Origin: Halocaridina rubra
Lineage: Eukaryota; Arthropoda; Malacostraca; Decapoda; Atyidae
DNA: 64,000 nt
Reading direction: 5' to 3'
NCBI GenBank assembly: GCA_037179515.1
Contig: JAXCGZ010021071.1
Location: forward strand, 1 to 64,000
The translations under genes and the position numbers were made by a program. Shown piece by piece: positions 15,039 through 33,934 of this stretch; the first letter of the stretch is position 1; the number at the start of each line of letters is the position of its first letter. Below the pieces are notes generated by a model that saw only the letters and a program-made list of their open reading frames with translations, was not told the origin of the DNA and made no database searches.

Positions 15039-15688
15039 TTAGTCAGTCAAGATTACTTCTCTGATGTGTTGTTAATTTCTTATGTTTATCTTTTATGTCT
15101 TTGATACTGTACTGTACTTGTTTATTTTAGCGTACAAACGTTATTCCTAATGGATGACGAAAAAAATGAAGAATAATTCTTTGATCGTAGTTTTATATTT
15201 CCCTTTGTGGGACATTGAAAGCCAGAACATGGCGGAAACATTTTAGTTTAGTGTTGAATAGCTGAAACTGTTTTAAATCCAGTCGCCAATGTTAATGACA
15301 ACTTGGTTCATGTTTTACATTTGCGTATACTGTATTTTTTTTTTTTATATTATATTACTGCCTTCTTGCATGTGAAGCATTCTTAAACTTAAATATTGAT
15401 ATTCACTGATATCTAATTGTGATTTAATTTTCTTGAAATTTGAATTTGATCACATTTCTTTTATGTTTTGCATGTCATTTAATGTTTTGTTTATGAGACT
15501 TGTTCACTTTTCCAAATAGTATGATATGTTCCAGTGGTGGATCCCATTCTTATTGCTCATTTGTTCTTTTCCATGAGAAGGATATTTCATCCCTCATAAT
15601 AACACTGAAGTCACCGTAACTTCCTCTGTTCTTTTTTCGCCTTCTGTAGTAGAATTTTGCTAAATCCATATTCTCTAGAAAGGGCCTT
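15039..15688 (+). other. Retrotransposon 3' untranslated region
   Basis: AT-rich, no ORF above background and no envelope-like gene. It ends with a short purine-rich run, AGAAAGGG at about 15678-15684, a few bases before the 3' LTR; this is the candidate polypurine tract, although weaker than usual. Confidence 0.6.
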
Positions 15689-17614
15689 TGTGACAGAGTG
15701 TTTCGCTCAAAGTCACCAGAGGCTGTTAGATGCCTTATTAAGTAATTTGGTAACTTAACTGTCATTTTTCTAACTAAAGAAATAATTCCCACTTCTTGAC
15801 TTTTGCAGATTATGATTATTTGCAATTTATATTTTAGCTTATAGCTAATTTTAAATATACCTTATTTACTCTTCTTGTACGTGTAGAAGTATAGTCCCGA
15901 TATAAAGGCTGCTCCTATTTTCCGTCTCCTATGAGCCAAGAACGTTCTGGAGATTGATTACCAGTAACCTAACTTTTCATTATTATTCTCGTTTTATTTG
16001 CTTCCACTTGTTGCACCTAAAAATACTGTCTCTCCCTTGCATCTCTGCTATAATTGCCTGCCAAAAATAGTCCTTAAATGATATCAGAGCCAGTTACTGC
16101 TCTAGAAATGTATCCTACAGATGAACTCACCAGGAGGGACAATGAGGCGCTCTCTGTTGGCGCCCAAACTTCCAAGAGGCAACATCTCGCCTGAGCAGTC
16201 TAAGTTTATTTCAAACCTTATTTACGTGGCATCTTCACAGGAATTCATCAGGCACAACAAGGTGAGGGATAGTGTATGGTAAAGCTCGTGGGTCAAGCAA
16301 ATTAGTTTTTCGAGAATTAGTTACATTCGTTACTGGCTAAATCTTATGAATTTTATTCTCAGATTCCATTCCCATACAAACAAAATTTTGTAGATTACCA
16401 AACTGGAATCTCACTTGCCAAAGTTAATTCTTTAACCTGGAAATTACAGCTGATATACATTGCTAAGAAGTTTCTTTTCATTGAATGTGATAAAAAAAAA
16501 TCTCGTCCTCTGAAGACTGGCTATGAGCCCTTAAAAACATATCTCTTTTCCTAATAAATTCTAATTTCATTTCACCTCTTTCTATCATCGTAAATAAAGT
16601 GTTTTACGTCAAAAACTCGTCAATAAAGCTATTTGCTATATAAATTGCAAATAATTAATCATTTAGCTAAAGTGTTTTATGCTATAAACTGCAAATAATT
16701 AAAAGGTAATTTTACCCTGTTGGCTTTGCAAATATTTCCTGTTAACAACAATTTAATGAATGCATACTGTATTTATCTTGCTAATTCTCCATATGTTGGG
16801 GATAAAGTGTTTTGAGTTATAAGTTGCAAATACCTCAAAAGGTGGTTTTGCACCCGTTTTTTTCATTGCCAAGTTCTTGATAACCAAAAGTGAATGAATA
16901 CTGTATTTATCTCGTAGATTCTTCCTTTATCCTAAATAGAGTGTTTTACCATATTAATTGTAAATCAGTAATAAGCACTGCAACTTTTGTGGTTGCCCAC
17001 AATTTAAGGAATACATACAGTACTGTATTTGTCTTGCTTATTCTTCATTTATTGTGAATAAATTGTTTTCCTTTAAAACCAGTAAAGAATTAATGGTTTT
17101 GTATGCTATTATGGTAGCATAAATATTTCTGGTTAGCTGTGAATAACCAATATATTTTCATCCAGTAGAATGACATTGGAAACTCATTATATGTGTGCTC
17201 ATGCTTTCAGTTTCCCATTATAAACAGTGTGTCATTTCTGTTTCTGAAATTGCAGTGTCCTGTATTCTACTCTGCCTGTGTGACAGAGGTAATCGTCGAG
17301 TTGAGGCCAAAGTCTTGGCATACGTCCGTGGTGCCGGGAAACGAAATCGTGCTCATCACCTCCGGGATTCGAGGCAGCATTTCATAGAATTTAATTTGAG
17401 AAATTTAATTCAATTCTTTTAAAGTCATTGCATTTCCAAAATTAAAAGAAGGTTGAATTCTGAGTTTCATTTAACCGACTAATGGTAAAAGAGATGGGGT
17501 GTTCAAGTACAAATATCTGTCCTGTCTATTTGTGAGCTCTTAACCGAGCTCGGTACTTTGAGTCCCCTTAGTAAAACAGAATCTTAACAACACTCAACCA
17601 TCCTAATCCCAACA
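15689..17614 (+). repeat. 3' LTR (1926 bp)
   Basis: Begins TGTGACAGAG, ends TCCCAACA, followed by the target copy GGATT. Differs from the 5' LTR by a ~17-bp deletion and scattered substitutions, so the insertion is not recent but the LTRs remain closely matched. Confidence 0.93.
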
Positions 17615-19038
17615 GGATTGAATCTGCTTTGGCCCTGTGGTTTGCTGATTGCAGGAAGAAGAACATTAGCTTAGACACCAGTATCATACACACAAAGGCG
17701 AAGAAGCTCTACGAGACAATCGCTGCAAACGAATCTGATAACAACAGTGGCAACTGTGAGGACAAGGAGAAAGAAGAAGAAATGGAAGACCCACAACCAG
17801 GGCTATCCAGTGATTCTCCACCGAGGAAACCATCGTTTGTTGCTAGCAAAGGACGGTTCGCCAAATTTCAAAAACGCTTTGGCCTAAAGTACGTTTCGGT
17901 GCATGGAGAAGCTGCCTCTGCATATACAGCTGCAGCTGAAAATTATGTGAACACCGACTTCAAGAAAATTATCGAGGAGGGCAGTTATGCTCCTGAGCAA
18001 GTGTTCAACAAGGAGGAGACTGGGTTATTTTGGAAGAGAATGCTGTCTCGCACTTTTCTTTTCAAGGAAGAAGTTAAAGTTCCGGGATTTAAAGCTCACA
18101 AAGAAAGCGTTACCCTCATCATGTGCGAGAATGCTGTGGGCTTTATGTTAAAGCCAGGGCTTATCTACAAGTCAAAAAACCCTGGGGCTTAGAAGAATAC
18201 AAAGAAGAATCTGCTACCAGTGTATTGGATGCATAATCCTAAGGCCTGGATTGCGAAAAGTCTCACATCGGACTGGTTTTACCAATGCTTAATCCCTCGG
18301 GTCCGAATTTATCTTGCGGAGAAGGGCCTTGGATTTAAAGTCCTTCTGTTGATGGATTATGCTGGTGGCCAGGCAACTGATCTCTATTATGATGGTGTTT
18401 AGGTAGAGTTCCTGCCACCGAATACGATATCACAAATTCAGCCTAAGGGTCAAGGCGTTATTCGTGCGTTCAAGGCCCTCCACACACAAAATGCCTGGGT
18501 GAACCTGGTTGACTCCATGGATGCAGACAAAGAATTCGCACTGAAGGCGTACTTCCAGTTGGAAGTAATTGTGGCCCGAAGTCATCTACGACTACTAGGG
18601 ATTCGCTCCTGACGAAGTGTATAACTCGGCAGTTGCAAAAGCTGTGAAGTAGGCTGCATTGCTAGGAGGAGAAAGCTTTAAAGATATGACTCATAAAGAC
18701 GTCAAAAGAACTGATCGACTGCCACTTGCAGCCGCTGACTGATGAAGGCTTAAGAGGAAATGACAAAATCAGCAAGAGAAGAAGAGGAGGAAGAACAACA
18801 GGAAGCACACGATGAAGTCGAAGAAACTGGCCTTAAACTTGAATGGCTGACAGCCGTGTATAACATGGCCAAAGAACTCCAACATCTGTCGCAGGAGAAT
18901 GATGATGATAGTGTTCGTTCAGTGCACTTCTGCAAATTTATCGACAATGCCATGACTTCTTACAAGACCATCTTTGCACAAAAGAAACAGCGACAGCAAC
19001 TCCCCATTACCATGTTCTCTCACAAAAAGCAGCCGTAA
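17615..19038 (+). pseudogene. Tigger transposase, C-terminal piece downstream of the LTR insertion
   Basis: Continues the ORF cut at 6546: ESALALWFADCRKKN, a Glu-rich acidic linker, FAKFQKRFGL, then the catalytic-core start, which here reads FNKEETGLFWKR where other copies have an aspartate. A stop at ~18190, then YWMHNPKAW through FKVLLLMDYAGG (second catalytic aspartate region), another stop near 18400, and an EFLPPNTISQIQPK segment in which the third aspartate position (QPMDQ in other copies) is altered. A deletion joins ALKAYF to the segment after the Trp-Lys motif. A C-terminal acidic stretch ends near 19036. Confidence 0.9.
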
Positions 19039-19299
19039 AGCTGTCATTGGCTGTGGAGTATGTAAACGTCATCATCACGTCATTCACGGTAAGCTAACCT
19101 ATTACATTCATATGAATTTATGCTTGCGTGCTGTTATTAATAAAGAAAAGGGTGAGTTGTTAACAGTGCAGGGAGGGTTTATACAGTAAAGGTAAAAATA
19201 TATGTAAAATTCCTATAATAAATATGGTGCTCCTACTTCACGGAATTTCACCTTTCGCGGGTGGTCCTGGAACCGAACCCCCACAATACACGAGGGATC

Positions 19300-23672
<4,373 letters not shown>

Positions 23673-23678
23673 TGTATA

Positions 23679-24872
23679 CAGTGTTCCTTCCAGTATCGCG
23701 ATGGTTTGGTTCCGGGACCCGGCGTGAGACAGGAAAATCGCGGAGTAGGATCAGCCTATATGTACATAGATATTTTAATTTATTTTTACGTTTACACTGT
23801 ATAAACCCTCACTGTACTGTTAACAAACCACCCTTTACGTCATAAATAACAGCATGCAACGTAAATTTATATGAAAGTGATAGATAAAATTACGGTGAAT
23901 GAAGTGGTAATTACATGACATACTCATGTACATAGGTATTTTACAATTATTTTTACGTTTACGTACTGTATAAACCCTCCCTGCACTATTAAAAAAACAC
24001 CCTTTACTTTATAAATAACAGCAAGCAACGTAAATTTTTATGAAAGTGATAGGAAAACTTACCGTGAATGAGGTGATGATGACGTGACATACTCATGTAT
24101 ATAGGTATTTTACAATTATTTTTACGCTTACGTACAGTATAAACCCTCCCTGCACTGTTAAAAAAACATCCTTTACTTTATAAATAACAGCATGCAACGT
24201 AGATGAGAGCCTTTTCGTTTTCCGAAACGCTGATAGCGATATCGTATTTTACATGGTGCAATACTGTTAGTATTTATGTTTTTTATTATTTTTTACTGTT
24301 TTATTATTCTTAGGCTAAGATATACTTGTTTTATCAATAAAATAATGAAAATTTTAATATTCACTAGGTCACGTAGGTGAGAGCCTTTGCGTTTTCTGAA
24401 ACGCTGATACCGGTATCGTATATTACGTGGTGCAATACTGTTAGTATTTATGATTTTTACTATTTTTTATTTTATTATTCTTAGGCAAAGAAATACGTTT
24501 TTTTATCAATAAAATCAGGAAACTACTGGAAATTTTAATATACAGTATATGCTAGCTCACTTAGGTGCGACCCCAATACATTGTACGCTATCGGACAATA
24601 TTTGACATGATGCAATATCCTGTACTGTGTTATATATCTAAATTTATGTTTTTTACTATTATTTACTGTTTTATTATTTGTAGGCTGGGAAATAATTTTT
24701 TTTTATCAATTAAATTATGAAATTTCTTTTTTTAATAAAAAAAAATGAATATACTGAAAATTTTAAATTTTTCAATATTTTAATATTTTTGCATATACCA
24801 AAAATATAAAATAATAATTTGCCAAAAAAAAAAAACGTGGTACAGTGAAAACACGATCCAGCGAAGGATCAC

Positions 24873-24874
<2 letters not shown>
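23679..24874 (-). mobile_element. Tigger-type derivative with both subterminal repeats amplified
   Basis: From CAGTGTTCC at 23679 to GAAGGATCACTG at 24874. Two to three 3' subterminal units (23800-24200) are fused directly, with no transposase remnant, to two to three 5' subterminal repeats (24200-24640, marked TGCAATACTGTTAGTATTTA and AATACATTGTACGCTATCGG). Confidence 0.82.

Positions 24875-24876
<2 letters not shown>

Positions 24877-24938
<62 letters not shown>
24877..24938. repeat. (TA)n microsatellite
   Basis: About 60 bp of TA separating the previous element from the ACACCTAGTTCTCAG repeat. Confidence 0.97.
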
Positions 24939-24941
<3 letters not shown>

Positions 24942-25390
24942 CTAGTTCTCAGAATAACGCCTAGATAGGTTCTCAGAAGTGTCGGGTAAATGGAAAATTG
25001 CGTGAAAAAACAAGTCATTTTCCATAGGAAACAATTATAAAGGGAATAGATACGTTCCAAACCTTACATAGACACACCATGCCAAAGATATAAGATAAGT
25101 AAAAAACATATTTTATTACTACATAGCAAAGCAGAAAGCCCTGTATCTATTGTTATGAGTATACAAAAGATATTCATAGCCAGAAATTAACATATATTAC
25201 TGTACTGTACTCTATTATGCAGTGGGCAACAGTCATACAGTACACTGGGACATGCATGGTGGCTCTGAGCAAGTAACTTATGCGGTAGAAGAGGAAGGGG
25301 ATGCAGGAGAACGAACCTCTATCTGCAAATGTAAACAAAGATAAAATGAAAATTATAAGTAACCAAAGCAAGACTAAAAAACGAAAAAAA
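24939..25390 (+). repeat. ACACCT(A/T)GTTCTCAG-family dispersed repeat
   Basis: Begins ACACCTAGTTCTCAGAATAA at the (TA)n edge. Copies: 42632-43080 in the same orientation, 27345-27516 and 56001-56468 inverted, each touching (TA)n at the same end. A defined end next to TA suggests a DNA transposon terminus, but I cannot identify the matching inverted terminus, so the family is unassigned. In three of the four copies it leads into a LINE 3' fragment. Confidence 0.65.
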
Positions 25391-25395
25391 AAATT

Positions 25396-25740
25396 AATTA
25401 TGCAATGCCTAAATCTACCATATGACAGATTAAAAAATTTAAAAATACATTCTCTAGAGAGGCGCAGAGTTAGGGGGGATATGATTGAGGTGTATAAATG
25501 GTTTAAAGGGATTAACAAGGGTGATATTAATAAAGTTTTAAAAATTCATGATCAAACCAGAACTCGTAATGGGTAATGGATTTAAGCTTGAGAAATTTAG
25601 GTTCAGAAGGGAAATTGGTGAAAAATGGCTTGGTAATACCGTAGAGTATTCCTAGTAGGATAATAAATGCCAATGCCTTAGACACCTTCAAATGTAGATT
25701 AGATAGACATATGACAGAGGTAGGGTGGGTGTATATATAA
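25396..25740 (+). pseudogene. CR1/L2-like LINE ORF2 C-terminal fragment
   Basis: Translates to LNLPYDRLKNLKIHSLERRR and VRGDMIEVYKWFKGIN, the tail typical of CR1/L2-group ORF2 proteins after the RT domain, then [20 protein letters not shown]. Frameshifts and stops follow near 25650. Only the last ~100 codons are present: a 5'-truncated copy. It differs from the longer LINE at 27702-31547, so it is a second LINE family. Confidence 0.8.
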
Positions 25741-25814
25741 CGTATAATGATGATGATCTTTTCTTATCGTAATCCTCTTTGTAATCGTGGAAGAAGCATC
25801 CGTGGGTGCTTATT

Positions 25815-27180
<1,366 letters not shown>

Positions 27181-27240
<60 letters not shown>

Positions 27241-27344
27241 GGGGGGGGGGGATTATTCGCAAAATTCTAATTTTATACTATTATTTTTTTGGGGTGTTAT
27301 TGCAATTTCACGGATAAAAAAATCGCGCATTAAAGGAACAAGGT
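27181..27344. repeat. (TA)n, poly(T)/poly(G) and a dispersed repeat fragment
   Basis: (TA)n at 27181-27226, then ~15 T and ~11 G, then TATTGCAATTTCACGG and AAAGGAACAAGGTGTA (ends ~27344). The same fragment occurs at 51373-51472 and inverted at 38480-38570. No coding content. Confidence 0.7.
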
Positions 27345-27622
<278 letters not shown>

Positions 27623-27701
27623 TTGTGATTACCTAATTGTGTTTACGGGAAAGAGCCCAAAGCTCGTATCTTCCCGTCTCCTGATTGGTTCCATTTTATA
27701 C

Positions 27702-30465
27702 TTAGTGATACTTATCATACCTGTCCTTAAAACTATGGATTAAGATAGCATTAACTACCTCCTCGCTTAGCGAATTCCAATTATCAACTACTCTTACACT
27801 GAAAAAGTATTTCCTTACATCCTGCAAAGAAGTTTTCTTACGAAGCTTCAAACTATGACCTCTAGTTCTAGAGCCAGCCATATCAAAATATCGATCCCTA
27901 TCCACTCTATCATAACCATGAAGGAATTTAAAGACTGTCACCATATCCCCCTCTCACTCTTCTAGCTTCGAGTGATGGCAAGTCTAATTCCCTCAGCCTC
28001 TCATCATAACTGAGATTGCGTATTTCTGGCACCAGTTTCGTGGCATGTCTTTGAACTTTTTCAAGCTTAGCTATGTGCTTTTTCAAGTGCGGATTCCAAA
28101 AGGGGGCTGCATATTCGAGTTTTGGCCTCACATAGGTTACATAAATATTTATGAACATTTCCTTGTCCATGTGCCTGAAGGCTACCCTTACATTTGATAA
28201 GAATGCATATGCTGCCCTTACTATGCCATTTATATGTATTTCTGGAGACAAATCTGCCAGTATGTTTACTCCTAGATCTCTCTCATTTTCTGTCTCTTGA
28301 AGTTGTACTCCAGCCACCGAGTAGTCAAGCTTGGGCCTTCTTGCACTTGTACCCATTCTCATTACCTTACATTTTGAAGTATTGAATTTCATTAGCCACT
28401 TTTCTGACCACTCATGCAGATTATTTAGATCCTCCTGAAGTTCTCTACCATTGTTTTCGTTTTTTACTCTCTTCACAATCTTTGCATCATCTGCATGAAT
28501 GAATTTACAGACTCTGGTAGGTCATTTACATATACAAGGAACAAAAGTGGCCCTAAAACTGAACCCTGTGGAACTCCACTACTAAGTCTTCTCCATTCAG
28601 ACACTGTCTTACTCTAACCCTCTGTTCCCTTCCTTCTAAGTAAGGGTTAATCCATTCCAAAACATTTCCACCTATTCTAGCCATTGATTGCAGCTTCCTA
28701 ATAAGTCTCCCATGAGGAACAGTGTCAAACGCTTTCTGGAAGTCTAGGAATATGCAATCTGCCCAGCCCTCTCTTTCCTGTAAGATTCGGCTTACCTCAT
28801 CATAAAATTCTAATAAGTTTGTTACTGTTGATCTACCTCCTCTGAAGCCATGTTGCCTCACTGACAAAAAGTTGAAGGATTCCAAGTGAAGAGAGATATG
28901 TTTCCTTAGTAGTTTCTCCATAACTTTGCAAACTATGCTGGTCAAGGAAACTGGTCTATAGTTCAAAGCTGTATCCCTCCTTCCCTTTTTGAAGATAGGT
29001 ATCACATTTGCTTGTTTCCAGCATCTTGGAATCTCCCCTAACTCCAGTGACTTTTTAAATATGATACTTAGTGCCATTGATATTGAGTTTGTGCATTTTT
29101 TAAGCACATGAGGGGATATGTCATCAGGACCTGTAGCTTTATGAACATCTAAATCCATCAGTGCTTTGCATACCTCTTGAGCTTCTATCACTGCAATCTG
29201 AGGGGGTGGGGTATTTTCTACTGTAAATACTGACTGAAACTCCTTGTTCAATTCTTTGCAGATCTCTTCATCCGTCTCGGTGATGCTTCCATCCGTTCTC
29301 TTTAGCCTTAAAACCTGTTCTTTTACCTTCAGTTTTCCTCTGATAAAGCTGTGGAAAAGCTTGGGATTTTCTTTAGCCTTCCTGGTGATGTCCCTCTCAT
29401 AGTCTCTCTCCTTTTACTTAGGTAGTCATTTCTTGCTCTTTTGTAGGTTTGCCAGGCATTTATGTTTTTTCTAATCCTATACCTCTTCCAGCATTTGTCT
29501 CTCCACTCCTTAGCTCTTTTACACCCATTATCGAACCATTTCTCTCTGGCATGAATTACACCTACTTTGGTGACAGGTATGCAGCAATCTACTATCTTCC
29601 CATATTTCTCACAAAAGATGTCATACATTTCTTGTACAGATTTGTTGTAAAATAAGGTTCTCCAGTCAAGAACTGCAAAAAGCTCATTCATTTTGATGTA
29701 ATCTCCTTTCGGATAGTTCCTCCTCATGTCCTCAGTGCCTCTACTCTCAGGAAGAATATCTTCAATGATATACTCCATCAACAACACACAGTGGTCACTC
29801 TTTCCAATTGGTGGTTCATACTCAATTTTTTCAATATCCAACACATTATCTGTGAACACTAGATCAAGTAGTGATGGCTCATCCCCACCCCTGGCCCTCG
29901 TTGGTTCCATTACATGTTGGTGTAGGAAATTCCCTTGTACACAATCTAGGAATCTTGCCCCGAATGAGTCCTCACCACTGTGTGGGTCAAGATTTATCCA
30001 ATCTATCTCTTTATGATTAAAGTCTCCCATAATCAAAATCCTACATATTTTTTCCCGTGCCGTGTTAATGACTGAGTTTATGACTTCAATAGTACCTATA
30101 TGACTTTCCTGATAAACTTCAAGCCTATTTTGGTTCCTTGGTGGGTTGTATACAACAGTTATTATAATGCTCTCTGACCCAGTATTTATGCGAGCAACAA
30201 GAAATTCCTTGAACTCACTTTCTATAGCCAAGTTTATTTCTTCAACTTGAATCCTTTCACTTATGAGCAGTGCTATCCCTCCACCAGTCCTCTCAGATCT
30301 TTCAACCCTTAGTATTCTGAAGCTCTTTGGAAAAACTATGACACTATTTATGTCCTCACTCAACTTAGTCTCTGTAATTGCTACTATATCTGCCTTACTG
30401 TTGTGAATCCTATCTTTTAATTCTACTGCCTTACCAGCCAATCCATCAGCATTTGTGTATAACAA
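27702..30465 (-). pseudogene. LINE ORF2: endonuclease - reverse transcriptase, frameshifted
   Basis: Endonuclease segment 30465-29329: LLYTNADGLAGK, AITETKL, ILIMGDFNHKEIDW and IGKSDHCVL, the hallmark Glu, Asp/Asn and Ser-Asp-His motifs of APE-type nucleases that nick target DNA. RT segment 29251-28553: KATGPDDISPHVLKK, NYRPVSLTS, QHGFRGGRST and FLDFQKAFDTVPHG. A frameshift near 28580 precedes the [11 protein letters not shown] motif, and another near 28495 precedes the ADD catalytic box. The tail continues at 28476-27928 (ERDLGV, VRPKLEYAAPFWNPH, ATKLVPEIRNLSYDERL). One more frameshift near 27940 leads to 27944-27702 (FKFLHGYDRVDRDRYF). A stop between 29328 and 29251 also interrupts the frame. 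Confidence 0.9.
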
Positions 30466-30638
30466 TCTTAAAGAGGCCCCATCCCCTGATCTTCTGTCAT
30501 TATCTTTTTTATCTCCCCTTTGTCTGGAAGAACTCTGAAATGAAAATTTTTCTTCTCTTCTTCATTTCTTTCCTCATTTAACCTTCTTGCCTCTTGCAAC
30601 AAGTTTTTGATCTTTCCCATCTCTTCATGTGTTCTGTA

Positions 30639-31547
30639 TCATCTAATGAACACTTCTTTGAATTCTTGAAGGTCTTTTAGACTTTTTTTACTCAACAATA
30701 TTTCCCTACATGTTTCCCCTCTCTCAAAGGTTACTTTTGTTGGTCTCGGCTTTCCTTCCCTCGAATATTTACCTAGTTGGTGTATGTTTACAATATCCTC
30801 AGGACCACAAACTACTCCAAGCTTTCTTATCAGGTCTACAACCCTAGCTTTATTTTCTTCAAGTCTCCCCTGCCATGTTGGCTCCTGGGATTCGCTTATG
30901 CCTGAGATTACCACTGTCTTCTCCTTATCAAGTGCCTGTCTGATGAGTGGGTTTGCCCTTTCCATCACAACGTCTTTCATTTTTTCGATTACTGTCTCTT
31001 TATAGTCAAGTGTTTGTATGTTTTCCAGTGCCACCACCTTTACAGCCTCTTTTACTGCCACATTCCCCTTTAGTGCATCAGCAAAGGAAGTTTTCATGGC
31101 ATCATTTTCCATATTCAGCTCCTGGAACTCTTTTCTGAACTGTTCAATGTTTTCCTTAATCTGGACATTCCAAGCAGCAATCTCGTCTCTCTCAGAAGAG
31201 AGCAGTGAACTAACATCTAATTCCTTTAGGTTGTCATTCAGCTGTTTGTTTTTATTTTCTTGTTTAGAAATTCTAGATTCTAGTTGACTCTTTTCCCCTT
31301 CCAGCTTCTTTATTCTTTTTTCTAGTTCCTTTCTCTCCTGCCCTTGTGCTTTATTTGCTTCCTCCAAAGATCTTATTTGCTCTCTGAGTGTTTCATTCTC
31401 TTTCATTTCTCCATCCATATTCCAAATTTTTTCATCAAGGCTTATAACCATTGCCTCTAAATTCTTGATTTTCTGTTTAAGTCTCCTAATGGCTACCCCT
31501 CCTACCGACCCATGGATGGGAGAGGTTTGGGACAGAGATGGCCTCAT
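30639..31547 (-). CDS. LINE ORF1 protein (302 aa), coiled coil
   Basis: Intact ORF of 302 codons starting at the ATG at 31547. Residues ~20-125 are heptad-rich and strongly charged (IRSLEEANKAQGQERKELEK and following), a long coiled coil expected to multimerise. The C-terminal third (VVISGISESQEPTW, LGKYSREGKPRPTKVTF) resembles the RRM-like RNA-binding part of L1/CR1-type ORF1 proteins; there is no zinc knuckle. Its family role is to coat LINE RNA and act as a nucleic acid chaperone in the ribonucleoprotein. It stops at 30639, about 15-20 bases before the likely ORF2 start. It is the longest undamaged reading frame of a mobile element in the window. Confidence 0.82.
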   Translation of the reverse strand: MRPSLSQTSPIHGSVGGVAIRRLKQKIKNLEAMVISLDEKIWNMDGEMKENETLREQIRSLEEANKAQGQERKELEKRIKKLEGEKSQLESRISKQENKNKQLNDNLKELDVSSLLSSERDEIAAWNVQIKENIEQFRKEFQELNMENDAMKTSFADALKGNVAVKEAVKVVALENIQTLDYKETVIEKMKDVVMERANPLIRQALDKEKTVVISGISESQEPTWQGRLEENKARVVDLIRKLGVVCGPEDIVNIHQLGKYSREGKPRPTKVTFERGETCREILLSKKSLKDLQEFKEVFIR

Positions 31548-31560
31548 TTTTATGTTCTCC

Positions 31561-33313
<1,753 letters not shown>

Positions 33314-33391
<78 letters not shown>
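33314..33391. repeat. (TA)n microsatellite
   Basis: About 75 bp of TA between the foldback MITE and the 5' end of the next Tigger copy. Confidence 0.98.
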
Positions 33392-33392
<1 letters not shown>

Positions 33393-33934
33393 TAATCTCT
33401 CGCTATATCGCGGCTTACCTTCTGCGAATTTAGTGCATCGCGGGTTGTTATGGCAAGCATATGTATTTTATATCGCAGATTTTCTGGGTATATCGTGGGA
33501 ATCCACGATATGTGGAAATATTAAAATTTCCAGCATTTTCTTTATTTTATTGATAAAAGAAAGTATTTCCTAGCCTAAGAATAATAAAATGGTAAAAAAT
33601 AGTAAAAATCATAAATTTAAACATGTAACTCACAGTATTTTACCATACAAAATATGATACCTGTATCTGCGTCTTAGAAAATGCAAAGAGTCACACCTAC
33701 GTGAGGTAACACACGGGATGCTATTGGCTGATCGGTGGGAGACGATGATTCACAGACTTGTGTTCTGTATCCTGGGGTCTGATTGGCTTTTTGATAGAAG
33801 CTTGATTCTCCCAACATCTTCCATTGTCTCGCCTCACCCATTCAGTTACTCACGTGTGCGCCTTTCGCGTTGTGCCTCTTAATACGTTGTGCTTGTGTTT
33901 TTTGTGAAACTTTTGATTTATTTCAACCCCTGCA

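Larger units (their letters stand above)
6547..17614 (+). mobile_element. Gmr1-like Ty3/gypsy LTR retrotransposon (11.07 kb), degraded
   Basis: Complete structural element: 5' LTR 6547-8489, primer binding site 8494-8511, long leader, gag, then pol with protease, integrase, RT and RNase H in that order, and 3' LTR 15689-17614. LTRs begin TG and end CA. It is inserted in the transposase ORF of an older Tigger copy with a 5-bp target duplication. Integrase upstream of RT is the Ty1/copia order, but RT and integrase look Ty3/gypsy-like; this combination defines the Gmr1 group. No envelope-like ORF follows RNase H. Coding damage shows this copy is inactive. Confidence 0.9.
27623..31560 (-). mobile_element. 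CR1/L2-like non-LTR retrotransposon (LINE), near full length
   Basis: Two-ORF organisation on the minus strand: ORF1 (31547-30639) with coiled coil, then ORF2 (about 30620-27702) with apurinic-type endonuclease, RT and the CR1/L2-type C-terminal tail, then a short 3' UTR ending GGTAATCACAAATAAA into (TA)n. No poly(A). The 5' boundary is uncertain and may extend towards 32100. Frameshifts in ORF2 make it inactive. Two tiny tails of the same family are at 788-877 and 40047-40088. Confidence 0.88.
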
